DNA of 64,000 bases, taken from assembly GCF_016772315.1 (NCBI RefSeq), contig NZ_CP053482.1, positions 1,364,001-1,428,000 on the forward strand, written 5' to 3'. A program made the position numbers and the translations under genes. Shown here one piece after another: positions 39,775 through 51,830 of the stretch (position 1 is the first letter of the stretch; every line of letters starts with the position of its first letter). Below the pieces are notes generated by a model. That model did no database searches and had not been told where the DNA came from. It was given only the letters and a program-made list of their open reading frames with translations. The DNA is from Thiothrix subterranea (lineage in GTDB: Bacteria > Pseudomonadota > Gammaproteobacteria > Thiotrichales > Thiotrichaceae).

Positions 39775-42700
39775 ATGCATCACTCACCACGCCAAGCATC
39801 GCACCTCTGGCGCTTACGTTTCTTCCTAGGCATCGCGGGAGCAATGACAACGTTGCACGCCACCACTGCTTATGCCGGTTTAACCCTCAATCAAAGTGCA
39901 ACACCACCGGAAATTTCAGCATCACTCGATGGCCCTGGTCTTTCGATTAGCAATCTTGTCATCACCAACGGGCTTGCGGGGCAATACGGTACGTTTGCAG
40001 GCGGCACTGAGTCCGCCGGTGTAGGCCCGGTCATTGGCATCCAAAACGGCGTGTTTATTAACACGGGTAGCACAGAGACACTGCTTGGGCCGAATAACAA
40101 CCCCGCTTTCACAGCAAGCGGTGGCGCTACATATCCCGACCCCGATTTAACCCAGTTAAGCGCAAATGCCGTCAATGACCCCGCCATTATTGAATTTGAC
40201 ATTGTTCCCGTTGGCGACAAAGTAAACTTTGTGTTGTCGTTTGGCTCGGAGGAGTACCCAGAATACGTTTGTAGCCAATTTAACGATGCATTTGGTTTGT
40301 TTGTTTCTGGCCCAGGTTTTAGCACCACACAAAATGCCGCATTCATCCCCAATACAAACGATGCCATCACGGTTAATAACCTGAATGTGGGGGTTGCCGG
40401 TGCCAATGCGCAAGCTGGTATTGATTGCAAACTCGGTAACTCGGCCTACTTCAATGACAATGGCAACGGCACGGGTAACGCTAACTCGCAATTGGATGGT
40501 TTCTCCAAACCTATTACCGCCTCCTTAGGGGGCTTAACTGCCGGTCAAACCTATCACGTCAAGCTTGCCTTAGCCGACGCGGGGGACGCGGCATTGGACT
40601 CTGGTGCTTTTTTCAAATGGCTCACCAGTACCGACTCACGCCCGATCGACATGGAATTATCCGCCGCCGCCAGCACGCTGACCCCCGGTAAAAATGGCAC
40701 GGTCGATGTCACCTACACTGCCATCAATAAATCGGGTGTACTGGATTCAGAATTGGTGCAAACCCAATTGCAATGGCCTGCGGGCGTCACCGTTCTGAGT
40801 CATAACGGCGGTGCTGCTTACAACGCCAGCAATGCGGTATGGGATGTGGGTACTGTACCCGCCAACAACAGCAAGTCGATCACATTTACCTTACAAGTGG
40901 GCAGTGCTGCCAGCTATAAGCCTTCCGGCGAAATTCTATTCGCGTTACACGAAGACTTTGATTCCACCCCGTTCAATAGCGGCGCATTTCCGAACGAAGA
41001 TGATACCGCGACGCTGACCCTAACCCCGGTTGATAATGCGCCCCCCGTCATCAGCAGCAATGGCGGAGCGGCGCTTGCCGTCAATATTCCCGAAAGCACC
41101 ACGGCTGTCACCAATATTGATGCCAGCGATGCTGAAAACGGCGCCGAAACCAACCTCACGTATGCATTGAGCGGCGCTGATGCCAGCCTATTCACTATCG
41201 GTGCAGATGGCGCAGTGGTATTCAAAGCCGCGCCAGACTTTGAAACACCGTTAGATGCCGGGAGCGATAATGTTTACAACGTCACGGTGACAGTCACGGA
41301 TGCAGGCGGCGCAACCGACACGCAAGCGCTTCAAATCAGCGTGACCGACATCGACGAAATTCCACCCACTGTTGCCATTAACACTGTCACCAGTGACGAC
41401 ATACTCAATAACGCTGAAACCAGTGCGAATGTCGCCATCACCGGCACCAGCAATGCGGAAAACGGGCAAACCGTCACCGTGGTACTCAATGGCAAAAGCT
41501 ACACCGGCAACGTCACTGGCGGCACTTGGAGCGTAACCGTTCCCCTTGCAGACGCCGCACTGTTGGCAGAAAGCAGCCACACCATTACCGCCGATGTCAG
41601 CGATGCCGCAGGCAATGTTGCTCCCCAGGCAACTCGCAACATTACCGTCGACAAAACGCCCCCAACGATTAGCGGCAATGACGTTGCCCTGACCAACGAC
41701 ACCACCCCCGATCTTTCCGGCACAACCGATGTGGCGAATGGCACGAACGTAACCGTAACGAATAGCAGCAACGCAACGCTTTGCACCACTACGGCAAGTG
41801 GCGGCAACTGGTCTTGCACCCCCACAACGCCTTTACCCGCAGGCAATAGCATTCTGACTGTTACCACGACTGACCCATCCGGCAATACCGGCAGCGACGA
41901 ATTCACCGCTACAATCAACCATCAGCCCACCATTACCAGTAACAGTGGCAATCCCTTAACGCTAGAAGTCGCCGAAAACACCACCGCCGTCAGCGATGTA
42001 GAGGCAACCGATAGCGAAGACGGCGTAGAAACCAACCTGACCTACACGCTCAGCGGCGCAGATGCCGCCAAATTCAGCATTGGCGCGGATGGCAAACTGG
42101 CCTTTATTGCAGCGCCTGACTTTGAAACCCCCGCCTCTGCGAATGCCAACAATACGTATCAAGTCACCGTCACCACCACCGACAAAAATGGTGGCAGTGA
42201 TACCCAAGCGCTCATTATCACTGTCACCGACGCCGATGACACTGCACCCGTGATTACGATCAGCGCCGTGAGTACGGATGATATTATCAACGATGCCGAA
42301 GCGGACGCGGATATTGCGATTTCCGGCAGCACCAATGCTGAAAATGGTCAGACCGTCACGGTCAAATTGAATGGCAAAACTTACACAGGCACGGCGAACA
42401 ATGGCGCGTGGAGTGTGAATTTACCGGCAACGGATGCAGCGGCACTGGCGGATGGCACACAAACCATTACCGCCGATGTCAGCGATGCCGCAGGCAATCC
42501 TGCCATACCCGCCAATCACGATATTCAGGTTGATCAAACACTGCCTGCGATTACCGGCAATGATATTGCCCTGACCAACGACACCACCCCGACACTCTCT
42601 GGCACAACCGACGTTGCCGATGGTACCAACATAACCGTAACGGATAGCAGCAATGCAACGGTCTGTACCACGACTGCCAGCGGCGGCACATGGTCGTGTA

Positions 42701-45057
42701 CACCCGCAAGCGCACTGCCCATTGGCGATCATGCACTGAGTGTTACCACGGCTGATCCGGCTGGCAATGAGAATACCGATGCTTTCACCGTGAAAGTCAA
42801 CGCGCAGCCCATCATTAACAGCAACGGTGCGGGCGCAACCGTGACGCTGGCAATACCAGAAGGCATTCCAAGCGTTACCGATGTGGATGCCAGCGACACC
42901 GACACTGCCGATGCCCTGAACTACAGCTTGGCTGGCGGTGCAGATATGGCACTGTTTCAAATTGACAGCACCAGCGGTGAACTCGGCTTCAAAACAGCGC
43001 CCAAGTATCTGAGCAGCGGGGATAACACTTACGAAGTCATCGTCACAGTAGACGATGGGCATGACGGCACGGATACGCAAACCTTCACCATCGAAATCCT
43101 CAAAGATACCGACGCAGACAGCATACCGGATACCCAAGACGTGGATCTGGACGGCGATGGCATTCCCAACACCACCGAAGGTAACGCGGATCTGGATGTC
43201 GATGGCATTCCCAATCAGCTTGACCTCGATTCTGACGGCGATGGCATTCCCGACAACATCGAAGCGCAAACCACCGCCGGTTTTAAAGCCCCTTCCGGCA
43301 TTGATGCCAATAAAGACGGCTTGGATGACGTTTACGCTGCCGGATTAATGCCGATCGATACCGACAGTGACAGCAAACCCGACTATTTGGATACCAATAG
43401 CGACGGCACGGGTGAAGATGACACGCAGGAAGCCGGTTTAACCCTTGCGAATACCGACACGGATGGCGATGGTTTGGATGATGCAATCGATACCGATGAC
43501 GCCAACTTCGGTCCTGCTCATGCAGGCATTACGAATGTGTTGACTGCTTATCCGCAACTGGGCGTTGAAGTTAACTGGCGTATTCCGAACATGCCGCCGG
43601 TTTTCTCATCCCCTGCTGCTACGACCTTCAGCGAAAATGGCACTGGCACGGCACTGGATGTGCAAACCACTGACGACAAAGACAACGAAGTCAGCGGCCT
43701 GACCTACAGCTTCAGCGGCGGGGCAGATTTAGCCTTGTTCAACCTCGACAGCAACACAGGCGTGATCAGCTTCAAGACCGCGCCGGATTATGAAAAACCT
43801 GCCGACGCCAACAAAGACAACGCCTATGCGTTGCAAGTGCAAGCGTGTGATGCCGAAAATGCCTGTACCACCCAGAATGTCATTATCAACGTGATCGACG
43901 TGGATGAAGACAACGATGGCGATGGGTTGCTGGATTCTTTCGAGAAAAATGCCGGTGTACCCAAAGATACCGACAAAGACGGCAAACCCGACTGGCTGGA
44001 TACCGATGACGACGGCGACGGCATCCTCACCAAATACGAAAAACCGGATGCTAACGGCAACAAAACCCCCGATGACGCACTCGACACCGACGGTGACGGC
44101 AAGCCTAATTATCTGGATACCGACGATGACGGCGACAAAAAGCTGACCAAGGATGAAAAAGCCGACAAAAATAAAGACGGCAACCCATTGGAAGCTTACG
44201 ACATGGACGCCGACGGTATTCCCGATTACCTGGATAACAACGAAGTACCTACCGTGGTGCTGCATGTACGCGGCTTCTTACAAGGCGCTTACGACAGTGC
44301 CAGCGGGTTGATGCGTGATGACTTGCGCGAACAAGGTTTAATCCCATTGGCACAGCCATTCAGTGACCGTCTGACGGCGTTCAAATACCGCAATAAAGAC
44401 GTGACGACGCCAGCCATATTAGCCATCACGGGTGATAACGCGATTGTCGACTGGGTATTGGTGGAATTGCGTTCGGCTACCAATCCACGCGCCCGCAGCA
44501 TTGCCAAAGCCGCTTTGTTGCAACGCGATGGTGACGTTGCTGATCCGTTGAGTAATGAAGCCCACTTGCGCATCCCAAATGTGCCAGAAGGCAGCTATTA
44601 CGTCAGCCTGCGCCAGCGCAACCATTTGGGGGTCATGACCCAAGACCCGATCTTGTTATCACCCACGCTGACCGCCACGGATTTCACCCTGCCAAGCTTT
44701 GCAGTCAACGGTGAAAATGCACGCTTGGAAACGGGCGACGTCGCTTTGTTATGGGCCGGTGAAGCCAATAACAACAATAGCCTGATCGCTAATGGCCCCG
44801 GCAATGACACCAACGTGGTATTAGGCACGGTGTTAATGCATCACAGCAACAGCAAGGTGAATAGCAATTTCCGCTTACCCGGTTACTACAGTTCGGATCT
44901 GAACTTGGATGGTATTACGCTGTACACCGGCCCCGGCAATGACATTAACCTGTTGATCGGCAATGTATTGCTACACCCCAGCAATGCCACTTCAGCCGCC
45001 AACTATGTTGCACCGGGCAGAATGCCGAAGAGCGAAGACGAAGATACCGACGACTAA
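39775..45057 (+). CDS. Giant secreted protein: choice-of-anchor L, DUF11-like, cadherin, Ig-like, TSP3 and conserved C-terminal modules
   Basis: 1760 residues, AGGAGAAG ribosome-binding site. The signal peptide ends near AYAG. A choice-of-anchor-L-type domain (about 36-285) has [13 protein letters not shown] and [17 protein letters not shown]11-like domain follows (about 290-415), then alternating cadherin-like ([13 protein letters not shown]) and bacterial Ig-like units ([13 protein letters not shown]), a TSP3 block related to the upstream gene (1105-1270), one more cadherin-like domain and TSP3. The conserved C-terminal module covers about 1491-1760. Shared blocks with the upstream gene indicate duplication. 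Probably a calcium-stabilised surface or matrix protein. Confidence 0.85.
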   Translation: MHHSPRQASHLWRLRFFLGIAGAMTTLHATTAYAGLTLNQSATPPEISASLDGPGLSISNLVITNGLAGQYGTFAGGTESAGVGPVIGIQNGVFINTGSTETLLGPNNNPAFTASGGATYPDPDLTQLSANAVNDPAIIEFDIVPVGDKVNFVLSFGSEEYPEYVCSQFNDAFGLFVSGPGFSTTQNAAFIPNTNDAITVNNLNVGVAGANAQAGIDCKLGNSAYFNDNGNGTGNANSQLDGFSKPITASLGGLTAGQTYHVKLALADAGDAALDSGAFFKWLTSTDSRPIDMELSAAASTLTPGKNGTVDVTYTAINKSGVLDSELVQTQLQWPAGVTVLSHNGGAAYNASNAVWDVGTVPANNSKSITFTLQVGSAASYKPSGEILFALHEDFDSTPFNSGAFPNEDDTATLTLTPVDNAPPVISSNGGAALAVNIPESTTAVTNIDASDAENGAETNLTYALSGADASLFTIGADGAVVFKAAPDFETPLDAGSDNVYNVTVTVTDAGGATDTQALQISVTDIDEIPPTVAINTVTSDDILNNAETSANVAITGTSNAENGQTVTVVLNGKSYTGNVTGGTWSVTVPLADAALLAESSHTITADVSDAAGNVAPQATRNITVDKTPPTISGNDVALTNDTTPDLSGTTDVANGTNVTVTNSSNATLCTTTASGGNWSCTPTTPLPAGNSILTVTTTDPSGNTGSDEFTATINHQPTITSNSGNPLTLEVAENTTAVSDVEATDSEDGVETNLTYTLSGADAAKFSIGADGKLAFIAAPDFETPASANANNTYQVTVTTTDKNGGSDTQALIITVTDADDTAPVITISAVSTDDIINDAEADADIAISGSTNAENGQTVTVKLNGKTYTGTANNGAWSVNLPATDAAALADGTQTITADVSDAAGNPAIPANHDIQVDQTLPAITGNDIALTNDTTPTLSGTTDVADGTNITVTDSSNATVCTTTASGGTWSCTPASALPIGDHALSVTTADPAGNENTDAFTVKVNAQPIINSNGAGATVTLAIPEGIPSVTDVDASDTDTADALNYSLAGGADMALFQIDSTSGELGFKTAPKYLSSGDNTYEVIVTVDDGHDGTDTQTFTIEILKDTDADSIPDTQDVDLDGDGIPNTTEGNADLDVDGIPNQLDLDSDGDGIPDNIEAQTTAGFKAPSGIDANKDGLDDVYAAGLMPIDTDSDSKPDYLDTNSDGTGEDDTQEAGLTLANTDTDGDGLDDAIDTDDANFGPAHAGITNVLTAYPQLGVEVNWRIPNMPPVFSSPAATTFSENGTGTALDVQTTDDKDNEVSGLTYSFSGGADLALFNLDSNTGVISFKTAPDYEKPADANKDNAYALQVQACDAENACTTQNVIINVIDVDEDNDGDGLLDSFEKNAGVPKDTDKDGKPDWLDTDDDGDGILTKYEKPDANGNKTPDDALDTDGDGKPNYLDTDDDGDKKLTKDEKADKNKDGNPLEAYDMDADGIPDYLDNNEVPTVVLHVRGFLQGAYDSASGLMRDDLREQGLIPLAQPFSDRLTAFKYRNKDVTTPAILAITGDNAIVDWVLVELRSATNPRARSIAKAALLQRDGDVADPLSNEAHLRIPNVPEGSYYVSLRQRNHLGVMTQDPILLSPTLTATDFTLPSFAVNGENARLETGDVALLWAGEANNNNSLIANGPGNDTNVVLGTVLMHHSNSKVNSNFRLPGYYSSDLNLDGITLYTGPGNDINLLIGNVLLHPSNATSAANYVAPGRMPKSEDEDTDD

Positions 45058-45071
45058 ACTGCCGCCCATGA

Positions 45072-45098
45072 CGAGGCAAGGCTGACTGGCTTGCCTCG
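45072..45098 (+). terminator. Hairpin after the second giant protein gene
   Basis: CGAGGCAAG pairs with CTTGCCTCG (9 bp, 9-base loop), followed by CCATTTATC. The U-tract is weak, so termination may be partial. Confidence 0.6.
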
Positions 45099-45186
45099 CC
45101 ATTTATCAGTAAAAAATTAACTTGCATCTAAAAACATTTATCATCGCTATACCATAACAATGGGCTAACCCAACAGGAGATCATTA

Positions 45187-45819
45187 ATGAAAACAACTAA
45201 ATCCCTACGTCACGCATTGGCACTGAGCAGCGCACTGGCTATCGCTTTGACAACTGGCAGCCTGATGGCAGCCGACACCGCAAAAGTAGCGAAAACCCCG
45301 AAAGCAGAAGCCGCCGCGACTGACATCCTCACTTACAAAATCGCCTTGGCAGAAGACGGCAAAACCTACCAAGTCATGATGAAACCGTCTGTCACCCCAA
45401 AACCGGACATCAGTTTGACCGGGCAAGTTACCATCAAAGCCCCGCATGACAGCGGCTTTGCCGTGACAGGTCTGACGAGCGCAGTCGAAGGTGCTAACTG
45501 GGTCGAAGCCTCCCGCGTGGATGCACCGAAAGAAGACGCGAAAAGCGACTACATTTCCTTCTCTTTCGTGGGTTTGCAAGGCGCGAGCGCGCGTAATTAC
45601 AACTGGGAAGCAGGCAAAGAACAAGTCGTTTTCAGTTTCCAAAATGCAGACGGCTGTGTCGACGGCGTTTCCCTGATGGCGAAAGACGATGCGTTTAATG
45701 CCGCGCCAAACTCTGCCAACACCAATCCCGGCAACCAGTTCACCAATTTAGGTTGGGGTTCAGTCAGCGACAACCATTACGCTGGCAATGAAGGCGAGGC
45801 GATTAGCTGTAAAAAATAA
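45187..45819 (+). CDS. Single-module secreted protein of the NPGNQF/GWG family
   Basis: 210 residues with AGGAGA ribosome-binding site and a signal peptide (cleavage near LMAAD). After a short linker it is a single copy of the module repeated in the three genes downstream: TYKIALAEDGKTYQVMMKP, a VTIKAPHDSGF strand, SRVDAPKEDAKSDYISFSF, FSFQNADGC and the signature [15 protein letters not shown], ending in a cysteine. Two conserved cysteines probably form a disulfide. I do not recognise the module as a named family. It may be a structural subunit that interacts with its larger neighbours. Confidence 0.75.
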   Translation: MKTTKSLRHALALSSALAIALTTGSLMAADTAKVAKTPKAEAAATDILTYKIALAEDGKTYQVMMKPSVTPKPDISLTGQVTIKAPHDSGFAVTGLTSAVEGANWVEASRVDAPKEDAKSDYISFSFVGLQGASARNYNWEAGKEQVVFSFQNADGCVDGVSLMAKDDAFNAAPNSANTNPGNQFTNLGWGSVSDNHYAGNEGEAISCKK

Positions 45820-45882
45820 TACGGCGGTTGTTTTACGCAATACTCGATTAAGCATTATAAAAATTAGCGAGAGAGTCCACTT

Positions 45883-48800
45883 ATGCATTCCACAACACTT
45901 CGCAAATACCTTGGGTTGAGCGCCTCCGTCCTGTTACTCGCGGGTAACAGTGCGTGGGCGGCGCAAACCTTGGAATACAGTATCCGTTGGGATACCAAAG
46001 ATGACCGTTACCATGTTTTCATGAAACCCAACGCGACACCGTCGCCTAAAGACATGAGCATGACGGGGCAATTCACCATTCGCGTTCCCCACGCAACGGG
46101 AGCCAGCGCATTCACGGTTGATGACCCTGCTATCACCGTTACCAATACCATTTGGTCAAATGACTCACGGGTCGATGCGCCGGTTGAAGATGCCTCCGTC
46201 GACTATTTGTCGTTCAGCTTGAATATGATCAAATCGGATGCTTTCCAGTGGAAAGCGGGCGAAGAAAAAGAAGTCTTCAACTTCGCGAACGCGGGCGAAT
46301 GTTTAGGGCCGGTTGCCTTGATCGACAACCAAAATGACCCTTTCAATAAACCGCTATTGAGCGGCGGCAACAACTCCGAAGGCACTAACCCCGGCAACCA
46401 ATTCACCAACTTGGGTTGGGGCGGTTCCGATGAAAATAACTATCTGGGCAATTACGGCACGGCAGCAGACTGTAGCGACAGCTTAGACAGTGACAATGAC
46501 GGCCTGAAAGACGGTGTGGAAAAAGCCATCGGTACTAACCCACTGAATCCCGATTCTGACGCTGACGGCATTCCTGACGGCGTAGAAGCACCCGGCGGCG
46601 TTGCTACTGACACCGACGGTGACACGGTTATCAATGCCATGGATCCTGATGACGATGGCGACGGCGTATTCACCAAAAATGAAAATTACAACGGTGGCAC
46701 CCCGGCGGATGATGATACTGATGGCGACAAAATCCCCGACTATCTGGACGTGGATGATGACAATGACGGCATTCCTTCCAAACAAGAAAACAATGACATC
46801 AACACCGACGGCTCGCCAACCGATGCCAAAGACACCGACGGTGACAAAATTCCAGACTACTTGGATAACGAAGATAGCCGCCCTGACACTGACGAAGATG
46901 GCGTTAAAGACGCGGACGACCTCGACGACGACAACGACGGCATTTTGGATACCGCAGAAGGCGCTGGCGTCACCGATACCGACAAAGACGGCACGCCCGA
47001 TAGCCGTGATGACGACAGTGACAACGATGGCGTATTAGATAGCATCGAAGGCCATGACGCTAACCACGATGGCAAAGCCGATGTTGTACCCGCCGGTAAA
47101 GATACCGACAAAGACGGTTTGGACGATGCGTTTGACCCCGACAATGGCGGCAAAGCGGCTACCCTGCCGGACTTGGATGGCGACAAAATTCCCGATTTCC
47201 AAGACCGTGATGATGACGGGGATGGCCTGCCAACCGGCGCGGAAGATGCCAATACCGATGGTGATACCAACCCATCCACCGGCATGACCGACACCGACGG
47301 CGACGGCACACCCAACTATTTGGATACCGATGACGACGGCGACGGCAAACCTTCCGCGACAGAAGGCAATGACCCGGACAACAACGAATCCCCCACGGAT
47401 GCGATCGACACCGACGGCGATAAAATTCCCGACTATTTGGATGCCAACGACAAAGACGGCCCCAAAGGTGACACCGACGGTGACGGCCTAAGCAACGCCG
47501 ACGAAACCAAAGCCGGTACTGACCCCACCAACCCGGATACAGACGGCGATGGTATCAACGATAAGATTGAAGTCGGCGCTGATCCCGCAAACCCTGTCGA
47601 TACCGATAAGGATGGTACGCCCGATGCCAAAGACACTGACGATGACAACGACGGCGTATTGACCAAAAACGAAAACTACAACGGCGGCACACCAGCCGAT
47701 GACGACAGCGACGGTGATAAAACCCCAGACTATCTGGATACCGACGATGACGGCGATGGCAAACTGTCCAAAGACGAAAACAACGACCCGAACAAAAACG
47801 GTTCCCCAGACGATGCTAAAGACAGCGATGGTGATAGCAAGCCCGATTATTTGGACAAAGACGACACCGACGGCCCTAAAGGTGATCCAGACGGTGACGG
47901 CGTCACTAATGAAGACGAAACCAAACTCGGCACCGATCCGAAAAACCCCGACACTGACGGTGATGGCCTCAAAGACGGCGAGGAAGTTACCAAAGGCACC
48001 GATCCGAAAAACCCCGACACTGATGGCGACGGCATTAAAGACGGCGAAGAAGTTACCAAAGGTACTGACCCGAAAAACCCGGACACTGATGGCGACGGTC
48101 TCAAAGACGGTGAAGAAATCACCAAAGGCACTGACCCACTGAAACCGGATACCGACGGTGACGGCCTCAAAGACGGTGATGAAATCAAAGCCGGTACTAA
48201 CCCACTGAACAAAGACAGTGACGGTGATGGTGTTGATGACAAAACCGAAGTCGGCGCGGATCCTACCAAGCCGGTTGACACTGATAATGATGGCAAGCCC
48301 AACGCGCTGGATACCGACGATGACAACGACGGCATTTTTACCAAAAACGAAAACTATAACGGCGGCACGCCAACCGATGACGACACCGACAAAGACACCA
48401 AACCCGACTATTTGGACAATGACGACGACGGTGACGGCAAAGTTTCTCAAAACGAGAAAAATGACCCCAACGGCGACGGCAACCCTATAGACGCGGTGGA
48501 TACCGACGGTGACGGCAAGCCAGATTACCTCGATATTGATGAAACCAACGGCCCGAAAGGCGACCCGGATGGTGATGGCGTCAGCAACGAAGACGAAGCC
48601 AAACTCGGTACTGATCCGAAAAACCCGGACAGTGACGGCGATGGCCTCAAAGACGGTGATGAAGTTAAAGCAGGCACCAACCCGCTGAATAAAGACAGCG
48701 ACGGTGACGGCATTGACGACAAAACCGAAGTCGGTGCAGACCCAACCAAGCCCATTGATACCGATGGTGACGGCAAGCCCAATGCCGTGGATAACGACGA

Positions 48801-49809
48801 TGACAACGACGGCATCCTGACCAAGCACGAAAATTACAACAGTGGTACGCCGCTGGATGACGACACCGACAAAGACGGTAAACCCGACTATCTGGATACC
48901 GACGATGACGGCGATGGCATTTTAACCAAGGATGAAAAACCAGACACTAACCAAGACGGCAGCCCAACGGATGCCACCGATGGTGACGGTGATGGTATTC
49001 CAGACTACCTCGACACCAGTGTTGATGCGGTCAAAATCCAAGTCAAAGCCATGTTGCAAGGCGCTTACAACAGCACCAGCAAATTGATGCAAGACGACCT
49101 GCGTACCAAAGCACTGATTCCGCTGAGCCAACCGTACAATATCGGCAGCATCAAATACATCGGCAAAGAAGTAATGGCGGCGACTCAGCTTGCCATTACG
49201 GGTAACAATGCGCCGGTTGACTGGGTACTGGTGGAAGTGCGCGACCCCACTACCCCGACAACCATCAAAGCACGCATTGCGGGCTTGGTACAACGGGATG
49301 GCGACATTGTGGATGCAGCAACCGGCAGCACTTCGCTGATGTTGACTGGCTTACTGCCGGGTAACTACCACGTTTCAGTGCGCCACCGTAACCACTTGGG
49401 GGTCATGACTGCCACGCCTGTCACCGTTACCGGCAACGCCGTGCCAAGCATTGACTTCACCAAGCCTAGCACCACGGTTTACGGGAAAGAATCCCGGATC
49501 ACGGCGAGTGGCGGCACGGTTGCGCTGTTGTGGGCGGGTAACGCGAATACGGATATTCGGGCGATTGCCAACGGCCCATCCAACGACACCGGCGTGATCT
49601 TGGGTGATGTTCTGCTGGCAAAAGAAAACCTGTCGGTCAGTACCAACTACCGCATGGCAGGTTATCAAGCCACGGACATCAATATGGACGGTATTACCAT
49701 CTTTGCAGGCCCATCCAACGATGTGAATATGTTGCTGGGTAACGTCCTATTGCACCCTGGTAACAGCACCTTCAGCGCCAACTACATCATCAACCAGCAA
49801 TTGCCTTGA
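45883..49809 (+). CDS. Secreted TSP3-repeat protein with N-terminal NPGNQF module and conserved C-terminal module
   Basis: 1308 residues. Signal peptide (cleavage near AWAAQ), one NPGNQF/GWG module (about 27-197), a very long, almost uninterrupted TSP3 region (about 199-1045) built from DTDGDG...PDYLD and [13 protein letters not shown] units, and the C-terminal module (1046-1308) with [16 protein letters not shown]. The TSP3 stretch could bind many calcium ions and act as a stiff, elongated spacer. Asp-rich repeats make the reverse strand look open over long spans; those are not genes. Confidence 0.85.
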   Translation: MHSTTLRKYLGLSASVLLLAGNSAWAAQTLEYSIRWDTKDDRYHVFMKPNATPSPKDMSMTGQFTIRVPHATGASAFTVDDPAITVTNTIWSNDSRVDAPVEDASVDYLSFSLNMIKSDAFQWKAGEEKEVFNFANAGECLGPVALIDNQNDPFNKPLLSGGNNSEGTNPGNQFTNLGWGGSDENNYLGNYGTAADCSDSLDSDNDGLKDGVEKAIGTNPLNPDSDADGIPDGVEAPGGVATDTDGDTVINAMDPDDDGDGVFTKNENYNGGTPADDDTDGDKIPDYLDVDDDNDGIPSKQENNDINTDGSPTDAKDTDGDKIPDYLDNEDSRPDTDEDGVKDADDLDDDNDGILDTAEGAGVTDTDKDGTPDSRDDDSDNDGVLDSIEGHDANHDGKADVVPAGKDTDKDGLDDAFDPDNGGKAATLPDLDGDKIPDFQDRDDDGDGLPTGAEDANTDGDTNPSTGMTDTDGDGTPNYLDTDDDGDGKPSATEGNDPDNNESPTDAIDTDGDKIPDYLDANDKDGPKGDTDGDGLSNADETKAGTDPTNPDTDGDGINDKIEVGADPANPVDTDKDGTPDAKDTDDDNDGVLTKNENYNGGTPADDDSDGDKTPDYLDTDDDGDGKLSKDENNDPNKNGSPDDAKDSDGDSKPDYLDKDDTDGPKGDPDGDGVTNEDETKLGTDPKNPDTDGDGLKDGEEVTKGTDPKNPDTDGDGIKDGEEVTKGTDPKNPDTDGDGLKDGEEITKGTDPLKPDTDGDGLKDGDEIKAGTNPLNKDSDGDGVDDKTEVGADPTKPVDTDNDGKPNALDTDDDNDGIFTKNENYNGGTPTDDDTDKDTKPDYLDNDDDGDGKVSQNEKNDPNGDGNPIDAVDTDGDGKPDYLDIDETNGPKGDPDGDGVSNEDEAKLGTDPKNPDSDGDGLKDGDEVKAGTNPLNKDSDGDGIDDKTEVGADPTKPIDTDGDGKPNAVDNDDDNDGILTKHENYNSGTPLDDDTDKDGKPDYLDTDDDGDGILTKDEKPDTNQDGSPTDATDGDGDGIPDYLDTSVDAVKIQVKAMLQGAYNSTSKLMQDDLRTKALIPLSQPYNIGSIKYIGKEVMAATQLAITGNNAPVDWVLVEVRDPTTPTTIKARIAGLVQRDGDIVDAATGSTSLMLTGLLPGNYHVSVRHRNHLGVMTATPVTVTGNAVPSIDFTKPSTTVYGKESRITASGGTVALLWAGNANTDIRAIANGPSNDTGVILGDVLLAKENLSVSTNYRMAGYQATDINMDGITIFAGPSNDVNMLLGNVLLHPGNSTFSANYIINQQLP

Positions 49810-49824
49810 TGATTCACAGTCTGG

Positions 49825-49841
49825 GGGCGGGTTTCCCGCCC
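49825..49841 (+). terminator. GC-rich hairpin between two surface-protein genes
   Basis: GGGCGGG, loop TTT, CCCGCCC, 16 bases after the preceding stop. No U-tract follows, so it may act as an mRNA stabiliser or attenuator rather than a full terminator. Confidence 0.5.
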
Positions 49842-49877
49842 TTGGGCTACACCATAATAATGATAAAGAACCCAGTA

Positions 49878-51782
49878 ATGCTTATAAACCTGCGCCAGAC
49901 CGCTCTCCATTGCCTTACCTTTCTGTTACTGCTGCAACTCAGTGCGGTTGCATTAGCCAGTGACGGCGGCGTAACGTATCGGGTAGCATGGGATACGACG
50001 CATGAGCGTTACCGCGTCTATTTACGCCCTAGCAGCACGCCATCGCCTGACTTAAGTTTGACCGGGCAAATCACGCTGCGGGTTCCTCACGGTACTGGTG
50101 AACACCGGTTCAGCGTGACAGATATTCAATCCAAATCCGGCACGTCTTGGTCACTGGGGTCACATGTCATTGCCCCCCCGGAAGACCCTAGTGTGGATTA
50201 CCTTTCCTTTGCATTCATACCCTTGGATGTGAAAGCCTTTGCCTTCAAAGCCGGTGAAGAGCAGGAAGCCTTCAGCTTTAAAAATGCAGGCCCCTGTCTC
50301 GGTGCTGTCGCGTTATTGGATAACGCCACTGACCCGTTTAACCAACCGCCAACTAATCCCAAAAATTCCACCAACACCAACCCCAGCAATCAATTTGCCA
50401 ATACGGGTTGGGGTTCGAGTGATGATAACGATTACCTCGGTAATGACGGCACGCCTGCCAGTTGCGCCACGGAATGCTTGAGCACACCGGCAGCGCCACT
50501 GGCAAATAACGTGTATTACCGCGTCGATTGGAGCAAGGCGGATCAGCGTTACCACGTTTATATGTATCCGGGCAGCACCCCAACACCCGATATGAGTTTA
50601 AGCAGTCAGGTGACGCTGAAAATGCCTCACGCCAGTGGTGCAGAGAGCTTCAAGGTTAGCGCCATTAAGTCCACCGTCAACAACATTACTTGGACAGAAA
50701 GCTCGCGGATCAACGCCCCTAAAGAAGATAATGATGTTGATTATTTATCCTTCACCATGACTCCCAGCGATGCCAAAGCGTTTCAATGGCAAGCCGGTAG
50801 AGAACGCGAAGTCTTTAGCTTTGCCAATGACGGCGCTTGCCTTGGGCCAGTCGCGCTGCTGGACAATGCTAATGACCCTTTCAATGCTTTACCCAACTCA
50901 ATGGGGACTAACCCCGGCAATCAATTTGCCAATTTGGGTTGGGGAGCCGCCGATAGCAACAACTATGCGGGCAATTACGGTTGTGCGGCGACCTGTATTA
51001 CCCCGACAACGCCCAAGCTTCAGGCACGGGTATTGTTGCAAGGCGCGTTTGATAGCAGCACAAAACTGATGCGGGATACCTTACGCACGAAAAATCAGCT
51101 TCCCAGCACCTCGCCGTATGACGCAACCGATGTCCCCATGCTCGGCAGCCCAACGCTTGCCAATGCGGTACTCACCACCACGGGCAATAATGCACCGGTG
51201 GACTGGGTGCTGCTGGAATTGCGCGATGCGACGAATCCCACTCTCGTGAAAGCGCGTGTGACAGGTGTGGTTCAGCGTGACGGTGATATTGTAGATGCGC
51301 AAACGGGGGAAAACACGTTCGAGCTAAAGGGCTTGCAGACCGGTAATTACTATTTGTCTGCCCACCACCGTAACCATTTGGGGGTTATGAGTGCCACCGC
51401 CGTTAACGTTGGTGAAACACCCGTGGTAGTGGATTTCAGTCAAGAAGCCACCCGTACCTATGGCGAACACGCGCGTGTCATTGCCACAGGCGCAGCCCTG
51501 TTATGGGCGGGCAATACCAGTAGCGATGAACGCATCATTGCGCAAGGCCCGACAAACGATTCCAGCACCGTATTGAGCGATGTGTTGTTGGCGGCAGGTA
51601 ATAGCGCGTTGACCACGAATTATAAACTAAACGGTTATCAGGCTACTGATGCCAATATGGATGGCCTGACGATTTTTGCTGGGCCATCCAATGACGTTGA
51701 TTTGCTGCTGGGCAATGTGCTGCTGCATCCGGTCAACAGCACAACTAGTGCAAATTACATTATCAGGCAACAACTGCCCTGA
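49878..51782 (+). CDS. Secreted protein with two NPGNQF/GWG modules and the conserved C-terminal module
   Basis: About 634 residues from MLINLRQTALH, which gives a good signal peptide (cleavage near ALASD). ATGs at 49860 and 49806 are also in frame, but the latter lies before a strong hairpin. Module 1 covers 49962-50475 (YRVAWDTTHERYRVYLRP ... NPSNQFANTGWGS), module 2 covers 50507-51000 (YRVDWSKADQRYHVYMYP ... NPGNQFANLGWG), and the C-terminal module covers 51008-51782. No TSP3 repeats are present, so it is a compact version of its neighbours. Confidence 0.8.
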   Translation: MLINLRQTALHCLTFLLLLQLSAVALASDGGVTYRVAWDTTHERYRVYLRPSSTPSPDLSLTGQITLRVPHGTGEHRFSVTDIQSKSGTSWSLGSHVIAPPEDPSVDYLSFAFIPLDVKAFAFKAGEEQEAFSFKNAGPCLGAVALLDNATDPFNQPPTNPKNSTNTNPSNQFANTGWGSSDDNDYLGNDGTPASCATECLSTPAAPLANNVYYRVDWSKADQRYHVYMYPGSTPTPDMSLSSQVTLKMPHASGAESFKVSAIKSTVNNITWTESSRINAPKEDNDVDYLSFTMTPSDAKAFQWQAGREREVFSFANDGACLGPVALLDNANDPFNALPNSMGTNPGNQFANLGWGAADSNNYAGNYGCAATCITPTTPKLQARVLLQGAFDSSTKLMRDTLRTKNQLPSTSPYDATDVPMLGSPTLANAVLTTTGNNAPVDWVLLELRDATNPTLVKARVTGVVQRDGDIVDAQTGENTFELKGLQTGNYYLSAHHRNHLGVMSATAVNVGETPVVVDFSQEATRTYGEHARVIATGAALLWAGNTSSDERIIAQGPTNDSSTVLSDVLLAAGNSALTTNYKLNGYQATDANMDGLTIFAGPSNDVDLLLGNVLLHPVNSTTSANYIIRQQLP

Positions 51783-51830
51783 TACCAACAGGCTTTAAAA
51801 TCCAAAAACAAAATAAGAGAGTCGGTAATC

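Noticed and set aside
47488-48828. 446-residue open frame on the minus strand, and similar ones at 36420-37139, 42421-43269 and 43729-44265
   Set aside because: They lie opposite Asp-rich TSP3 repeats. GAT/GAC-rich coding makes the reverse strand stop-poor and gives Val/Ile-rich nonsense.
49806-49877. Longer start for the two-module surface protein, overlapping the preceding stop
   Set aside because: The region includes a strong GC hairpin and gives no signal peptide at the N-terminus; 49878 (or 49860) is better.
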